From an uncultured Serinicoccus sp. (GTDB lineage: Bacteria; Actinomycetota; Actinomycetes; Actinomycetales; Dermatophilaceae), in the NCBI RefSeq assembly GCF_947487915.1, contig NZ_CANKYH010000002.1:248001-312000 (forward strand): a stretch of 64,000 nt of DNA. Reading direction: 5' to 3'. This document shows positions 32,200 through 42,579 of this stretch, piece by piece; the stretch's first letter is position 1, and each line of letters starts with the position of its first letter. The notes below the pieces were generated by a model. That model was not told the origin of the DNA. It did not search any database and saw only the letters and a list, made by a program, of their open reading frames with translations. The translations under genes and the position numbers were made by a program.

Positions 32200-32674
32200 T
32201 GATGACGACGTCGGCGCCGTCCACCGTGGCCGTCAGGGTGGCCAGCCCTTCGGTCGCCGGACCCTGCACGACGGCACCGTCGGCCAGGGCGAAGGCGCTT
32301 CCGTGGCAGGGGCACACGAGCGTGCCGCCCGCACCCGTGGTGGAGACCATGCACCCCTGGTGCGGACAGGTGGCGTCGTAGGCGACAAGCTCACCCTCCG
32401 TGGGCTGCGCGACCACGACGTCGGCGTCCTCGAGGTAGCGGCTGCCGCCGACCGGCACGTCCGCCAGCGGCACCCTCGTCCCTGAACCGGACGCGCCCGG
32501 GTCGCCTGCTCCGGACTGCCCCGGCGCATCGTCCTGGCCGCCCCCGCAGGCGGCCAGCGAGCCGACCACCGCCAGCCCGCCGCCGCCGGCGAGCAGCCGA
32601 CGCCGGGCGGGTCCGTGCGCGCAGGCCGAGGTGCAGGCCGCGTCCGGGTGGCGACCACGAGGTGTCCGGGTCAT
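32192..32674 (-). CDS. TAT-exported Rieske [2Fe-2S] lipoprotein
   Basis: This 160-residue protein has a twin-arginine type signal ([11 protein letters not shown], residues 23-33) ending in a lipobox LAAC with C43. After that come a low-complexity Gly/Asp/Ser linker and a Rieske domain. Ligands C103 and H105 (TCPHQGC) and C121 and H124 (VCPCHG) are present, with C108 and C123 placed for the stabilising disulfide. This resembles bc1/arsenite-oxidase-type high-potential Rieske proteins. The ATG overlaps the uvrA stop (ATGA) and the end overlaps uvrC, so it is embedded in the repair operon. Function is unknown; an extracytoplasmic electron-transfer role is inferred. Confidence 0.9.
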   Translation of the reverse strand: MTRTPRGRHPDAACTSACAHGPARRRLLAGGGGLAVVGSLAACGGGQDDAPGQSGAGDPGASGSGTRVPLADVPVGGSRYLEDADVVVAQPTEGELVAYDATCPHQGCMVSTTGAGGTLVCPCHGSAFALADGAVVQGPATEGLATLTATVDGADVVISG

Positions 32675-35649
32675 GCGCTGGACCTCCGTTCCAGGCCGAG
32701 GACGGGTGCGAGGAAACGACCAGTATGACTCGCGGCGACCCCGGCGACCTGCTCGGGTGTGCCCTCTGCCACCACCTTTCCGCCGCCCCGGCCACCCTCT
32801 GGTCCGAGGTCGACGACCCAGTCGGCGGACTTGATGACGTCCAGGTTGTGCTCGATGACGAGGACGGTGTTGCCCTTGTCCACCAGACCTTGCAGCACCC
32901 CCAGCAGGCGGCGGATGTCCTCGAAGTGCAGACCGGTGGTCGGCTCGTCCAGGACGTAGATGGTGCGACCCGTCGACCGCTTCTGCAGCTCGGCGGCGAG
33001 CTTGACCCGTTGCGCCTCTCCCCCGGACAACGTCGTGGCGGGCTGTCCCAGGCGCACGTAGCCCAGACCCACCTTGACCAGCGTCGTGAGGTGGCGGGCC
33101 AGCACCGGCACCGCCGAGAAGAAGTCCGCGGCCTCCTCGATGGGCATCTCCAGCACGTCGGAGATGGTGCGCCCCTTGAAGTGCACCTCCAGCGTCTCCC
33201 GGTTGTAGCGCTTGCCCTGGCAGACCTCGCAGGGCACGTAGACGTCGGGCAGGAAGTTCATCTCGATCTTCAGCGTGCCGTCGCCCGAGCACGCCTCGCA
33301 GCGGCCCCCCTTGACGTTGAACGAGAAGCGCCCCGGCTGGTAGCCGCGCACCTTGGCCTCGGTGGTCGTCGCGAAGAGCTTGCGGATGTGGTCGAACAAC
33401 CCGGTGTAGGTGGCGGGGTTGCTGCGGGGGGTCCGCCCGATCGGGCTCTGGTCGACGTGGACCACCTTGTCGAGGTGGTCCAGGCCCTCCACCTTGCGGT
33501 GCCGACCGGGAACGTGCCGTGCGCCGTTGAGCTGGTTGGCGAGCACGCGGTAGAGGATGTCGTTGACCAGGGTGGACTTGCCCGACCCGCTGACCCCGGT
33601 CACGGCGACCATGTTGCCCAGCGGGAAGCCCACGTCGACCTGCTGCAGGTTGTGCTCGCGGGCACCACGCACCACCACGCGTCGTCCGTCCTGCGGACGG
33701 CGGTCCGAGGGCGTCTCGATGGCCTTGCGGCCGGAGAGGTACTGGCCGGTCAACGAGGTCGGGTGGCTGAGCAGGCCGTCCACGGACCCGCTGTGCACGA
33801 CGTGCCCCCCGTGCTCACCCGCCCCCGGACCGATGTCGACCACCCAGTCGGCCGTGGCGATGGTGTCCTCGTCGTGCTCCACCACGATGAGGGTGTTGCC
33901 GAGGTCGCGCAGACGCGTCAGCGTCTCGATCAGCCGGTGGTTGTCCCGCTGGTGCAGCCCGATGCTCGGCTCGTCCAGGACGTAGAGCACCCCGACCAGG
34001 CCGGAGCCGATCTGGGTGGCCAGCCGGATCCGCTGGGCCTCGCCGCCGGAGAGCGTCCCGGCCGGGCGGTCGAGGGAGAGATAGTCCAGGCCCACGTCGA
34101 GCAGGAACCCGAGCCGGGCGTCGATCTCCCGGCTGACCTGGCCGGCGATGGCCGCCTCGCGGGCGGTGTAGTCCACCGTGGAGAGGAAGTCCGCGCACTG
34201 GTCGAGCGGCATGGCGCAGACCTCGGCGATGCTGCGCCCCCCGACGAGGATGGCGAGGATCTCCGGCTTGAGTCGAGCGCCCCGGCAGGTGGGGCAGGGG
34301 ACCTCACGCATGTAGCCCTCGTAGCGCTCCCGACTGCTCTCCGACTCGGTCTCGGCGTGCTTGCGCTTGACGTAGGGCAGCACCCCCTCGAACCCGGTGG
34401 AGTAGCTGCGCTCCCGGCCGAACCGGTTGCGGTAGCGCACGTGCACCTTGTGCTGGTAACCCTCGAGGATGGCGTCGCGGGCCCTCCCCGGCAGCTCCTT
34501 CCAGGGCACGTCCAGGCGGAAGTCCAGGTCGTCGGAGAGCCCACCGAGGACGCGCAGGAAGTAGTCGCTCAGCCCGGAGGCCGTCGACCACGGCACCAGC
34601 GCACCGCCGAGGATGCTGAGGTCCTCGCGCACGACCAGCTCGGGGTCCACCTCCAGCTCGACCCCGATACCGGTGCAGTCCGGGCAGGCGCCGAAGGGAC
34701 TGTTGAAGGAGAAGGAGCGCGGCTCCACCTCGTCGATCGACAGCGGGTGGTCGTTGGGGCAGGCCATCCGCTCGGAGAACCGCCGCTCCCGGGGCAGGGC
34801 CTCGCCGTCCTGGTCCAGCGGTGCCGGGCGGCTCCCGGCGTCGGCGCCGTCCGCCGCGACGTCGACGAACTCCGCGACCATGATGCCGCCGGCCAACGAC
34901 AGGGCCGTCTCCACCGAGTCGGTGAGCCGGCGCGCGTAGGCCCGGTCGGGAGCGCCGGGCTCCGGTCCGTCACCGGTCTTGCTGACGAGGCGGTCGACGA
35001 CCACGTCGATGCTGTGCTTCTTCTGCTTCTCCAGGGTTGGCGGGTCGGTGAGGGTCACGAGCTGCCCGTCGACGCGGGCGCGGGCGAAGCCCTTGGACTG
35101 CAGCTCGGCGAACAGGTCGACGAACTCGCCCTTGCGCCCCCGGACCACCGGGGCCAGGAGCTGGTAGCGGACCCCCGTCGGCAGCTGCAGGAGGCGGTCC
35201 ACCACCTGCTGCGGGGTCTGCCGCTCCACCGGCTCCCCGCATACCGGGCAGTGCGGCCGACCCACCCGCGCGAACAGGAGCCGGAGGTAGTCGTAGACCT
35301 CGGTGATGGTGCCGACCGTGGACCGCGGGTTGCGGTTGGTCGACTTCTGGTCGATGGAGACCGCCGGTGACAGCCCCTCGATGAAGTCCACGTCGGGCTT
35401 GTCCATCTGGCCGAGGAACATCCGGGCGTAGGCGGACAGGGACTCGACGTAGCGGCGCTGACCCTCGGCGAAGATGGTGTCGAAGGCGAGTGAGGACTTG
35501 CCCGAGCCCGACAGCCCGGTGAACACCACGAGAGAGTCGCGCGGGATCTCGACCGAGACGTCGCGCAGGTTGTGCTCGCGCGCACCCTGGACGACCAGGC
35601 GGTCGTGACGGGCGCGTGACACGGCGGGAGCAGGGGAGGAAGATGGCAC
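32671..35649 (-). CDS. uvrA: UvrA, excinuclease ABC subunit A
   Basis: This 992-residue damage-recognition ATPase has Walker [11 protein letters not shown] near residue 40 and a second [10 protein letters not shown] in the C-terminal half. Its zinc-binding cysteine sets are [16 protein letters not shown], and CEACSGDG paired with [10 protein letters not shown]. Both [12 protein letters not shown] and [12 protein letters not shown] signatures are visible. The GTG at 35649 (VPSSSPAPA) is supported by a -10 TACAGT exactly six bases upstream, predicting a leaderless message; no Shine-Dalgarno is present. The frame stays open for over a thousand further codons antisense to gltB, but that part is not protein-like. 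Heads the uvrA-Rieske-uvrC operon. Confidence 0.96.
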   Translation of the reverse strand: MPSSSPAPAVSRARHDRLVVQGAREHNLRDVSVEIPRDSLVVFTGLSGSGKSSLAFDTIFAEGQRRYVESLSAYARMFLGQMDKPDVDFIEGLSPAVSIDQKSTNRNPRSTVGTITEVYDYLRLLFARVGRPHCPVCGEPVERQTPQQVVDRLLQLPTGVRYQLLAPVVRGRKGEFVDLFAELQSKGFARARVDGQLVTLTDPPTLEKQKKHSIDVVVDRLVSKTGDGPEPGAPDRAYARRLTDSVETALSLAGGIMVAEFVDVAADGADAGSRPAPLDQDGEALPRERRFSERMACPNDHPLSIDEVEPRSFSFNSPFGACPDCTGIGVELEVDPELVVREDLSILGGALVPWSTASGLSDYFLRVLGGLSDDLDFRLDVPWKELPGRARDAILEGYQHKVHVRYRNRFGRERSYSTGFEGVLPYVKRKHAETESESSRERYEGYMREVPCPTCRGARLKPEILAILVGGRSIAEVCAMPLDQCADFLSTVDYTAREAAIAGQVSREIDARLGFLLDVGLDYLSLDRPAGTLSGGEAQRIRLATQIGSGLVGVLYVLDEPSIGLHQRDNHRLIETLTRLRDLGNTLIVVEHDEDTIATADWVVDIGPGAGEHGGHVVHSGSVDGLLSHPTSLTGQYLSGRKAIETPSDRRPQDGRRVVVRGAREHNLQQVDVGFPLGNMVAVTGVSGSGKSTLVNDILYRVLANQLNGARHVPGRHRKVEGLDHLDKVVHVDQSPIGRTPRSNPATYTGLFDHIRKLFATTTEAKVRGYQPGRFSFNVKGGRCEACSGDGTLKIEMNFLPDVYVPCEVCQGKRYNRETLEVHFKGRTISDVLEMPIEEAADFFSAVPVLARHLTTLVKVGLGYVRLGQPATTLSGGEAQRVKLAAELQKRSTGRTIYVLDEPTTGLHFEDIRRLLGVLQGLVDKGNTVLVIEHNLDVIKSADWVVDLGPEGGRGGGKVVAEGTPEQVAGVAASHTGRFLAPVLGLERRSSA

Positions 35650-35678
35650 CCCACCACTGTAGGTCCCGCCACCGACAC
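35650..35678 (-). promoter_or_regulatory. PafBC-type DNA-damage promoter of uvrA
   Basis: Read toward uvrA: GTGTCGGTG (8 of 9 matches to TTGTCRGTG), then eight bases, then the -10 hexamer TACAGT (35656-35661), then six bases to the GTG. This is the TTGTCRGTG-N8-TANNNT architecture described for RecA-independent, PafBC-activated promoters in mycobacteria. The spacing predicts transcription starting at the start codon. Confidence 0.75.
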
Positions 35679-35713
35679 ACCTCTTCCTCGACGGCTTTTC
35701 CGCCAGGGCAACT

Positions 35714-35725
35714 GCATAGGTATGC
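35714..35725. repeat. Inverted repeat upstream of gltB
   Basis: A perfect palindromic element, GCATA-GG-TATGC, lies in the only A/T-rich patch of the uvrA/gltB intergenic region. It overlaps a -10-like TATGCT (35721-35726). Position suggests an operator for gltB, but no known regulator motif is recognised. Confidence 0.4.
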
Positions 35726-35735
35726 TGAACCCTGC

Positions 35736-35825
35736 ATGAAACCGTCGCCGGGTCGTCGTCGCCCCGATCGTGTTCTCCCGGCCCGCCGCCCCCGTGGTTG
35801 CGCGCCCCGTCCTGAAATCCGGTGA
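35736..35825 (+). other. Possible leader ORF upstream of gltB
   Basis: A 29-codon frame starts with ATG nine bases after the TATGCT hexamer and ends four bases before the gltB ATG. The peptide is arginine/proline-rich and resembles no family I know. It could be translated and couple to gltB, which itself lacks a good ribosome binding site, or be a chance frame in GC-rich DNA. Confidence 0.2.
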
Positions 35826-35829
35826 TCCC

Positions 35830-38800
35830 ATGACAGAGTCGATCGACCAGACCTCCTCTGCCCTGCGTCCCGTCCCGGGGGCTGCGCCCCAGGGTCTGTA
35901 CGACGGTGCCCACGAGCACGACAGCTGCGGTGTGGCCTTCGTGGCCACCCTCGACGGGGTCCCCCGCCACGACATCGTCGCCCAGGCGCTCACCGCGCTG
36001 CACAACCTGGACCACCGCGGCGCGGTGGGCAGCGAGGAGAACACCGGTGACGGAGCCGGCATCCTCACCCAGCTGCCCGACGCGTTCCTGCGCGAGGTGC
36101 TGCCCTTCGAGCTCCCGGAGCCCGGCCGCTACGCCGCGGGCATCGTGTTCCTGCCGGGGCAGGGGCAGACCGACGAGGTCGCGGCGCAGGTGGAGGAGAT
36201 CGTCGAGGGCTCGGGCCTGCGGGTGCTCGGCTGGCGCGAGGTCCCGGTCGACCCCGGTCTCATCGGTCCGACCGCGCTCTCGGTCATGCCGGTCATGCGC
36301 CAGCTCGTCGTCGCCGCCGGCGACGAGGCCCCGCAGGAGTCCGGTCTGGAGCTGGAACGCCGCGTGTGGCTGGCCCGCAAGCGCATCGAGCGGCGCACGC
36401 CCGCCTACCCCGTGTCCCTCTCCACGCGGACCATGACCTACAAGGGCATGCTCACCACCGACCAACTCCCGGCCTACTTCCCGGACCTCACCGACGAGCG
36501 GTTCACCAGCGCGCTGGCGGTCGTCCACTCGCGCTTCTCGACCAACACCTTCCCCTCCTGGCCGCTGGCTCACCCCTACCGGGTCATCGCCCACAACGGG
36601 GAGATCAACACGGTCAAGGGCAACCGCAACTGGATGCGGGCCCGTCAGTCCGAGCTGCGCAGCGAGCTCTTCCCCGGCGACCTGGCGGACGCGTTGCCGA
36701 TCTGCACCCCCGACGCCAGCGACTCCGCGACCTTCGACGAGGTGCTGGAGCTGCTCAGCCTCGGCGGACGGTCCCTCCCCCACGCCGTCCTCATGATGAT
36801 CCCGGAGTCCTGGGAGAACGACGAGACGATGGACCCCGACGTCCGGGCCTTCTACGAGTTCCACTCCATGCTCATGGAGCCGTGGGACGGCCCGGCCAAC
36901 CTGGTGTTCACCGACGGCACCCAGGTCGGGGCCGTGCTCGACCGCAACGGGCTGCGCCCCTCCCGGTACTGGGTCACCGACGACGGCCTCGTCGTGCTCG
37001 GGTCCGAGTCCGGCCTGCTGCCGCTCCCGCCCGAGCGGGTGGTGCGCAAGGGGCGGGTCGCCCCGGGCCGGATGTTCCTGGTGGACCTCGAACGCGGGGA
37101 GATCCTCGACGACACCGAGGTGAAGCGGGACCTGGCCGCCCGCCAGCCCTACCGCGAGTGGCTCGACGCGGAGCTGGTGCACATGGACTCCCTGCCCACG
37201 CAGGTCCACGTGCGGCATACCCATGCGTCCGTCACCCGGCGCCAGCAGATCTTCGGCTACACCGAGGAGGAGCTGCGGATCATCCTGGCCCCGATGGCCC
37301 AGGCCGGGGCCGAGCCGCTGGGCGCCATGGGGACCGACACCCCGATCGCGGTGCTGTCCGACCGGCCGCGCCTGCTCTTCGACTACTTCGTCGAGGCCTT
37401 CGCGCAGGTGACCAACCCACCGCTGGACGCGATCCGCGAGGAGATCGTCACCTCGCTCGAGGCGTCGAGCGGTCCCGAACCCAACCTGCTGGACGAGACG
37501 TCGGCGCACGCGCGGCAGGTCGTCCTGCCCTTTCCCGTCATCGACAACGACCAGCTGGCCAAGCTGCGCCGGATCAACGCCGACGGCGAGCACCCCGGGC
37601 TGGACGCGGTGGTCGTCCGCGGGCTCTACCGCGTCGACGGCGGCGCGGCGGCACTCGAGGAGCGGCTCGAGGAGATCTGCGCCGAGGTCGACGAGGCCAT
37701 CGCCAGGGGAGCCTTCTTCGTGGTGCTCTCGGACCGGCACGCCGACCGCGAGCGGGCACCGATCCCCTCGCTGCTGCTCACCAGCGCGGTGCACCACCAC
37801 CTGGTGCGCAACAACACCCGGACCCGGGTCGGGCTCCTCGTCGAGGCCGGGGACGTGCGCGAGACCCACCACGTGGCGCTGCTGGTCGCCTACGGCGCGG
37901 CGGCCGTCAACCCGTACCTGGCCATGGAGACGGTCGAGAACCTGTGCTCGGCCGGCCAGCTGCTGGACGGTCTCGACCCGGACGTCGCCATCAGGAACCT
38001 CATCAAGGCGCTGGGCAAGGGTGTCCTCAAGGTCATGTCCAAGATGGGGATCTCCACGATCGCCTCCTACCGTGGTGCCCAGACGTTCGAGGCCGTCGGC
38101 CTGTCGCACGACGTCGTCACCCGATGGTTCACCGGCACGACCAGCCAGATCGACGGGGTGGGTCTCGCGGTCATCGCCGAGGAGGTGGCCCGCCGCCACG
38201 CCGTGGCCTACCCCCTGTCCGGCATCCCGCCCTACCACCGCGCCCTCGACATCGGCGGTGAGTACCAGTGGCGCCGCGAGGGACCCCCGCACCTCTTCAG
38301 CCCGGAGGCGGTCTTCCGGCTGCAGCACGCCACCCGCGAGGGTCGCTACGACGTCTTCACCAGGTACACCGACCTCGTCGACGAGCAGTCCGCGAGCCTC
38401 ATGACCCTGCGGGGGCTGTTCCGTCTGCAGCCGGACCGGGACCCGATCGACGTCGAAGAGGTGGAACCGGTCAGCGCCATCGTCCGGCGGTTCGCCACGG
38501 GGGCCATGAGCTACGGCTCGATCTCCCAGGAGGCGCACGAGACGCTGGCCGTCGCCATGAACCGGCTGGGCGGCAAGTCCAACACCGGTGAGGGCGGCGA
38601 GGACGTGGAGCGGCTGCTCGACCCCGAGCGCCGCTCGGCGATCAAGCAGGTGGCCTCGGGGCGCTTCGGCGTCACCTCGCCCTACCTCGTGCACGCCGAC
38701 GACATCCAGATCAAGATGGCGCAGGGCGCCAAGCCCGGCGAGGGCGGACAGCTGCCGCCGGGCAAGGTCTACCCCTGGGTGGCGAGCACCCGGCACTCCA

Positions 38801-40416
38801 CCCCCGGCGTGGGCCTCATCTCACCGCCGCCGCACCACGACATCTACTCCATCGAGGACATCAAGCAGCTCATCCACGACCTCAAGAACGCCAACCCCCG
38901 CGCGCGCATCCACGTCAAGCTGGTGAGCCAGATCGGCGTGGGGACGGTCGCCGCCGGCGTCTCGAAGGCCAAGTCCGACGTCGTGCTCATCTCGGGGCAC
39001 GACGGGGGGACCGGCGCCAGCCCGCTCACCTCGCTCAAGCACGCCGGCACGCCCTGGGAGCTCGGGCTCGCGGAGACCCAGCAGACGCTGCTGCTCAACG
39101 GGCTGCGCGACCGCATCGTCGTCCAGTGCGACGGGCAGCTCAAGACCGGGCGCGACGTCATCGTCGCCGCCCTCCTGGGAGCGGAGGAGTACGGTTTCGC
39201 CACCGCTCCCCTCGTGGTCTCCGGCTGCATCATGATGCGGGTCTGCCACCTCGACACCTGCCCCGTGGGCATCGCCACGCAGAACCCCGAGCTGCGCGAG
39301 CGCTACACCGGCAAGGCCGAGTTCGTGGTCACCTTCTTCGAGTTCATCGCCCAGCAGGTGCGTGAGCTGCTCGCAAGCCTGGGGTACCGCTCGATGGACG
39401 AGGTCATCGGGCGCTCCGACCTCCTGGACACCTCCCGTGCCGTCGAGCACTGGAAGGCCGACGGGCTGGACCTCTCCCCCGTGCTGCACCTGACCGACCT
39501 GCCCGAGGGCGCCTCCCGCCACTGCACCACGACGCAGGAGCACGGCCTGGACGCGGCGCTGGACAACCAGCTCGTGGAGCTGGCCGCCCCCGCTCTCGAC
39601 GACGGCACCCCCGTGGTGGGCTCGTTCCCGATCACCAACGTCAACCGCACGGTGGGCACCCTCCTGGGCCACCACGTCACGGTCGCCGCCGGTCCGGACG
39701 GGCTGCCGGACGGCACCATCGACCTCACGCTCACCGGGTCCGCCGGGCAGTCCCTCGGGGCGTTCCTGCCCCGGGGGATCACCCTGCGCCTCGTCGGGGA
39801 CGCCAACGACTTCGTCGGCAAGGGACTGTCGGGCGGTCGGATCGTGGTCCGGCCCGAGGCGGGGTCGGCCTTCGTCGCCACCGACCAGGTCGTCGCGGGC
39901 AACGTCATCTGCTACGGCGCGACGTCCGGGCAGGTCAACCTGCGCGGTGTCGTCGGCGAGCGGTTCTGCGTACGCAACTCCGGGGCCACTGCGGTCGTCG
40001 AGGGTGTGGGCGACCACGCCCTGGAGTACATGACGGGCGGGCTGGCGCTCATCCTGGGCCGGACCGGCCGCAACCTCGGTGCGGGCATGTCGGGCGGCAC
40101 CGGCGTGGTCCTGGACCTGGACCGCGGCACGCTCAACCCGCTGGCCGTGGCCAACGGTGACCTGCTCCTCGCCCCCCTGGCCGAGACCGGGCACGCCGAC
40201 CACGTGCGAGCGCTGCTCGAGGAGCATGCGGAGCTCACCGGGAGCACGGTCGCCCGGGCGTTGCTCGACGATCCCGACTGGGCTCTCCGGCTCACCGTCG
40301 TCACCCCGCGCCAGTACGCCAGCGTGCTGCGCATCCGCCGGGAGGCGGAGGAACGCGGGGACGACCCCAACGGCCCCCACGCTTGGCAGCTCATCCTGGA
40401 GGACTCCCATGGCTGA
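35830..40416 (+). CDS. gltB: Glutamate synthase, large (alpha) subunit
   Basis: This 1528-residue GOGAT alpha subunit makes two glutamates from glutamine and 2-oxoglutarate. The N-terminal amidotransferase nucleophile is C33 in [10 protein letters not shown], so a 32-residue propeptide should be removed. Central and FMN synthase domains follow ([35 protein letters not shown]). The [3Fe-4S] ligands are in [15 protein letters not shown] (C-x5-C-x4-C). The C-terminal beta-helix contains [11 protein letters not shown] and [11 protein letters not shown]. The ATG MTESIDQ has a weak ribosome binding site. gltD follows with an eight-base overlap. Divergent from uvrA. Confidence 0.97.
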   Translation: MTESIDQTSSALRPVPGAAPQGLYDGAHEHDSCGVAFVATLDGVPRHDIVAQALTALHNLDHRGAVGSEENTGDGAGILTQLPDAFLREVLPFELPEPGRYAAGIVFLPGQGQTDEVAAQVEEIVEGSGLRVLGWREVPVDPGLIGPTALSVMPVMRQLVVAAGDEAPQESGLELERRVWLARKRIERRTPAYPVSLSTRTMTYKGMLTTDQLPAYFPDLTDERFTSALAVVHSRFSTNTFPSWPLAHPYRVIAHNGEINTVKGNRNWMRARQSELRSELFPGDLADALPICTPDASDSATFDEVLELLSLGGRSLPHAVLMMIPESWENDETMDPDVRAFYEFHSMLMEPWDGPANLVFTDGTQVGAVLDRNGLRPSRYWVTDDGLVVLGSESGLLPLPPERVVRKGRVAPGRMFLVDLERGEILDDTEVKRDLAARQPYREWLDAELVHMDSLPTQVHVRHTHASVTRRQQIFGYTEEELRIILAPMAQAGAEPLGAMGTDTPIAVLSDRPRLLFDYFVEAFAQVTNPPLDAIREEIVTSLEASSGPEPNLLDETSAHARQVVLPFPVIDNDQLAKLRRINADGEHPGLDAVVVRGLYRVDGGAAALEERLEEICAEVDEAIARGAFFVVLSDRHADRERAPIPSLLLTSAVHHHLVRNNTRTRVGLLVEAGDVRETHHVALLVAYGAAAVNPYLAMETVENLCSAGQLLDGLDPDVAIRNLIKALGKGVLKVMSKMGISTIASYRGAQTFEAVGLSHDVVTRWFTGTTSQIDGVGLAVIAEEVARRHAVAYPLSGIPPYHRALDIGGEYQWRREGPPHLFSPEAVFRLQHATREGRYDVFTRYTDLVDEQSASLMTLRGLFRLQPDRDPIDVEEVEPVSAIVRRFATGAMSYGSISQEAHETLAVAMNRLGGKSNTGEGGEDVERLLDPERRSAIKQVASGRFGVTSPYLVHADDIQIKMAQGAKPGEGGQLPPGKVYPWVASTRHSTPGVGLISPPPHHDIYSIEDIKQLIHDLKNANPRARIHVKLVSQIGVGTVAAGVSKAKSDVVLISGHDGGTGASPLTSLKHAGTPWELGLAETQQTLLLNGLRDRIVVQCDGQLKTGRDVIVAALLGAEEYGFATAPLVVSGCIMMRVCHLDTCPVGIATQNPELRERYTGKAEFVVTFFEFIAQQVRELLASLGYRSMDEVIGRSDLLDTSRAVEHWKADGLDLSPVLHLTDLPEGASRHCTTTQEHGLDAALDNQLVELAAPALDDGTPVVGSFPITNVNRTVGTLLGHHVTVAAGPDGLPDGTIDLTLTGSAGQSLGAFLPRGITLRLVGDANDFVGKGLSGGRIVVRPEAGSAFVATDQVVAGNVICYGATSGQVNLRGVVGERFCVRNSGATAVVEGVGDHALEYMTGGLALILGRTGRNLGAGMSGGTGVVLDLDRGTLNPLAVANGDLLLAPLAETGHADHVRALLEEHAELTGSTVARALLDDPDWALRLTVVTPRQYASVLRIRREAEERGDDPNGPHAWQLILEDSHG

Positions 40417-41869
40417 CCCCAAAGGCTTCCTGACCCACCGCGAGCGGGAGAACCGGCCCTCGCGCCCGGTCCCCGTGCGGATCATGGACTGGAAGGAGGT
40501 GCACGGCGAGCAGGAGACCTCGGTCCTGCAGCGGCAGGCCAGCCGGTGCATGGACTGCGGCATCCCCTTCTGCCACACCGGTTGCCCGCTCGGCAACCTC
40601 ATCCCGGAGTGGAACGACCAGACCCGGCGCGCCAACTTCGCCGAGGCCATCGAGAGCCTGCACGCCACCAACAACTTCCCGGAGTTCACCGGTCGGCTCT
40701 GCCCAGCCCCGTGCGAGACGGCCTGTGTGCTGGGCATCAACCAGCCGCCGGTGACCATCAAGCAGATCGAGGTCTCGATCATCGACCGGGCGTTCTCCAA
40801 CGGCCGCGTCACGCCCCAGGAGCCGGAGTGGCTCAGCGGCAAGACCGTCGCCGTGGTCGGGTCCGGGCCGGCCGGGCTGGCGGCCGCGCAGCAACTCGGC
40901 CGGGCCGGGCACACGGTCGTCGTCTACGAGCGCTCCGACGCGGTCGGCGGGCTGCTGCGCTACGGCATACCGGAGTTCAAGATGGAGAAGTCCGTCCTGG
41001 ACCGGCGCCTCGTGCAGCTGCGCGCCGAGGGCATCCGGTTCGTCACCGGCGTCACGATCGGTGGCGACGGGCCGAAGGACGAGTCGCTGGACCAGCTCCG
41101 GGAGCGCTTCGACGCCGTGGTCCTCGCGACCGGGTCGACCGTGCCCCGGATGCTGCAGGTGCCGGGGGCCGAGCTGGACGGGGTCCATCCGGCGATGGAC
41201 TTCCTGGTGCCTGCCAACAAGGAGGCGCTGGGCGGGCCGCGCGGCATCGACGCCAGCGGCAAGCACGTGGTCATCATCGGCGGCGGCGACACCGGCGCCG
41301 ACTGCCTCGGGACCGCGCACCGCCACGGGGCGGCGTCGGTCCTGCAGCTGGAGATCATGCCGACACCCCCGCACGAGCGGCCCGAGAACCAGCCCTGGCC
41401 CACCTACCCCATGCTCTACAAGGTGAGCGAGGCGCACGAGGAGGGCGGCGACCGCACCTACGGCGCGTCCACCGTCGAGGTCCTCGGTGACGACCAGGGG
41501 CGGGTGCGCGGTCTGGTCATGGTGGACGGCCGGTTCGCCGACGGCCGGTTCGTGCCGACCGAGGGCAGCGAGCGGGAGATCCCCGCCGAGCTCGTGCTCC
41601 TCGCGATGGGCTTCGTCGGCCCGGACGAGGAGGCGGCACCCCAGGAGGTGCTGCCCCGGTCCGCGCGCAACACCTACGAGCGCGACGACGCCTTCGCGAC
41701 CCCGCTGCCGGGGGTCTTCGCGGCCGGCGACTGCGGCCGCGGACAGTCGCTCATCGTCTGGGCCATCGCCGAGGGCCGCGCCTGTGCGGCCACGGTCGAC
41801 CGGTACCTCTCCGGGACCACCACGCTGCCGTCCCCGATCAAGGCCACGGACCGGCCGCTGACCGTGTGA
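40409..41869 (+). CDS. gltD: Glutamate synthase, small (beta) subunit
   Basis: This 486-residue NADPH-dependent beta subunit delivers electrons to GltB. The N-terminal Fe-S cysteines are seen in [17 protein letters not shown] and [12 protein letters not shown]. The FAD-binding motif is [16 protein letters not shown], the NADPH-binding motif is [17 protein letters not shown], and the C-terminal FAD-contact block is [18 protein letters not shown]. The start (MADPKGFL) has CTGGAGG upstream and overlaps the gltB end. One ATA isoleucine codon, very rare here, occurs inside a GGCATACC octamer (40964-40971). Confidence 0.97.
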   Translation: MADPKGFLTHRERENRPSRPVPVRIMDWKEVHGEQETSVLQRQASRCMDCGIPFCHTGCPLGNLIPEWNDQTRRANFAEAIESLHATNNFPEFTGRLCPAPCETACVLGINQPPVTIKQIEVSIIDRAFSNGRVTPQEPEWLSGKTVAVVGSGPAGLAAAQQLGRAGHTVVVYERSDAVGGLLRYGIPEFKMEKSVLDRRLVQLRAEGIRFVTGVTIGGDGPKDESLDQLRERFDAVVLATGSTVPRMLQVPGAELDGVHPAMDFLVPANKEALGGPRGIDASGKHVVIIGGGDTGADCLGTAHRHGAASVLQLEIMPTPPHERPENQPWPTYPMLYKVSEAHEEGGDRTYGASTVEVLGDDQGRVRGLVMVDGRFADGRFVPTEGSEREIPAELVLLAMGFVGPDEEAAPQEVLPRSARNTYERDDAFATPLPGVFAAGDCGRGQSLIVWAIAEGRACAATVDRYLSGTTTLPSPIKATDRPLTV

Positions 41870-41886
41870 GCGGGCCCGCCTAGACT
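41858..41886 (+). promoter_or_regulatory. Leaderless promoter of the MBL-fold hydrolase gene
   Basis: CTGACC (-35, inside the gltD end), a 17-base spacer and TAGACT (-10) are followed after exactly six bases by the GTG start at 41893. No Shine-Dalgarno is present, so a leaderless transcript is predicted. Confidence 0.55.
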
Positions 41887-41892
41887 CGCCGC

Positions 41893-42579
41893 GTGAAGCC
41901 CGAAGACCTGCACGGACATGTCACCCCCGGCGGCGCGAGCTGGATCTACGACCTCGGCTCGGTCGTGGTGCGCAAGTGCAGCGTGAGCGAGATGGACAAC
42001 AACGTCTACCTCATCACCTGCACCGCCACCGGCGAGCGACTGCTGGTGGACGCCGCCGACGACGCCGACCGGATCGTGCGCCTGCTCGAGGAGGACGGCA
42101 GACGAGAGGGCCACGAGCTCGGACAGGTGCTGACGACGCACCGGCACTGGGACCACCACCGGGCGCTCCCCGAGGTCGTCCGTCGCACGGGAGCGGCGAC
42201 CCTGGCCGGGGCGGTCGACGCCGACGACCTTCCGGTGCCGGTCGACCACCGCCTCCGGGACGGGGACACGCTGCGCGTCGGGCACCTGGTCCTGGACGTC
42301 GTGCACCTGCGGGGACACACCCCCGGGTCGGTCGCCCTCGCGCTGAGCACCGCGGCGGACCGCACCACGACCCTCCTCTTCACCGGGGACAGCCTCTTCC
42401 CCGGCGGGCCGGGCAGGACCACCTCGGCGCACGACTTCACCGTCCTCATGGACGACCTCGAGGCCCGCATCTTCGCGGTCTTCGACGACGACGCCCTCGT
42501 CCTCCCGGGCCACGGGGACAACACGACCCTGGGCGCCGAGCGCGGCTCGTTGCCGCGGTGGCGCGAACGCGGGTGGTGA
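41893..42579 (+). CDS. MBL-fold metallo-hydrolase (glyoxalase II-like)
   Basis: This 228-residue metallo-beta-lactamase-fold protein has the metal motif H-x-H-x-D-H in LTTHRHWDHHRAL. The third-histidine loop is VVHLRGHTPGSVAL, the bridging aspartate is in FTGDSLFPGGPG, and a final LPGHGDNTT histidine is present. This is the full zinc-ligand set. Relatives include glyoxalase II-like and persulfide-dioxygenase-like enzymes; the homologue in Mycobacterium (Rv1637c) also lies beside uvrA. Substrate is unknown. The following EamA gene overlaps by four bases (GTGA), so they are co-expressed. Confidence 0.88.
   Translation: MKPEDLHGHVTPGGASWIYDLGSVVVRKCSVSEMDNNVYLITCTATGERLLVDAADDADRIVRLLEEDGRREGHELGQVLTTHRHWDHHRALPEVVRRTGAATLAGAVDADDLPVPVDHRLRDGDTLRVGHLVLDVVHLRGHTPGSVALALSTAADRTTTLLFTGDSLFPGGPGRTTSAHDFTVLMDDLEARIFAVFDDDALVLPGHGDNTTLGAERGSLPRWRERGW

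Noticed and set aside
35650-38796. Over 1,000 further open codons on the minus strand upstream of uvrA, antisense to gltB
   Set aside because: It follows from GC-rich third positions of gltB; composition is Arg/Gly/Val-rich with no domain, and the uvrA promoter lies inside it.
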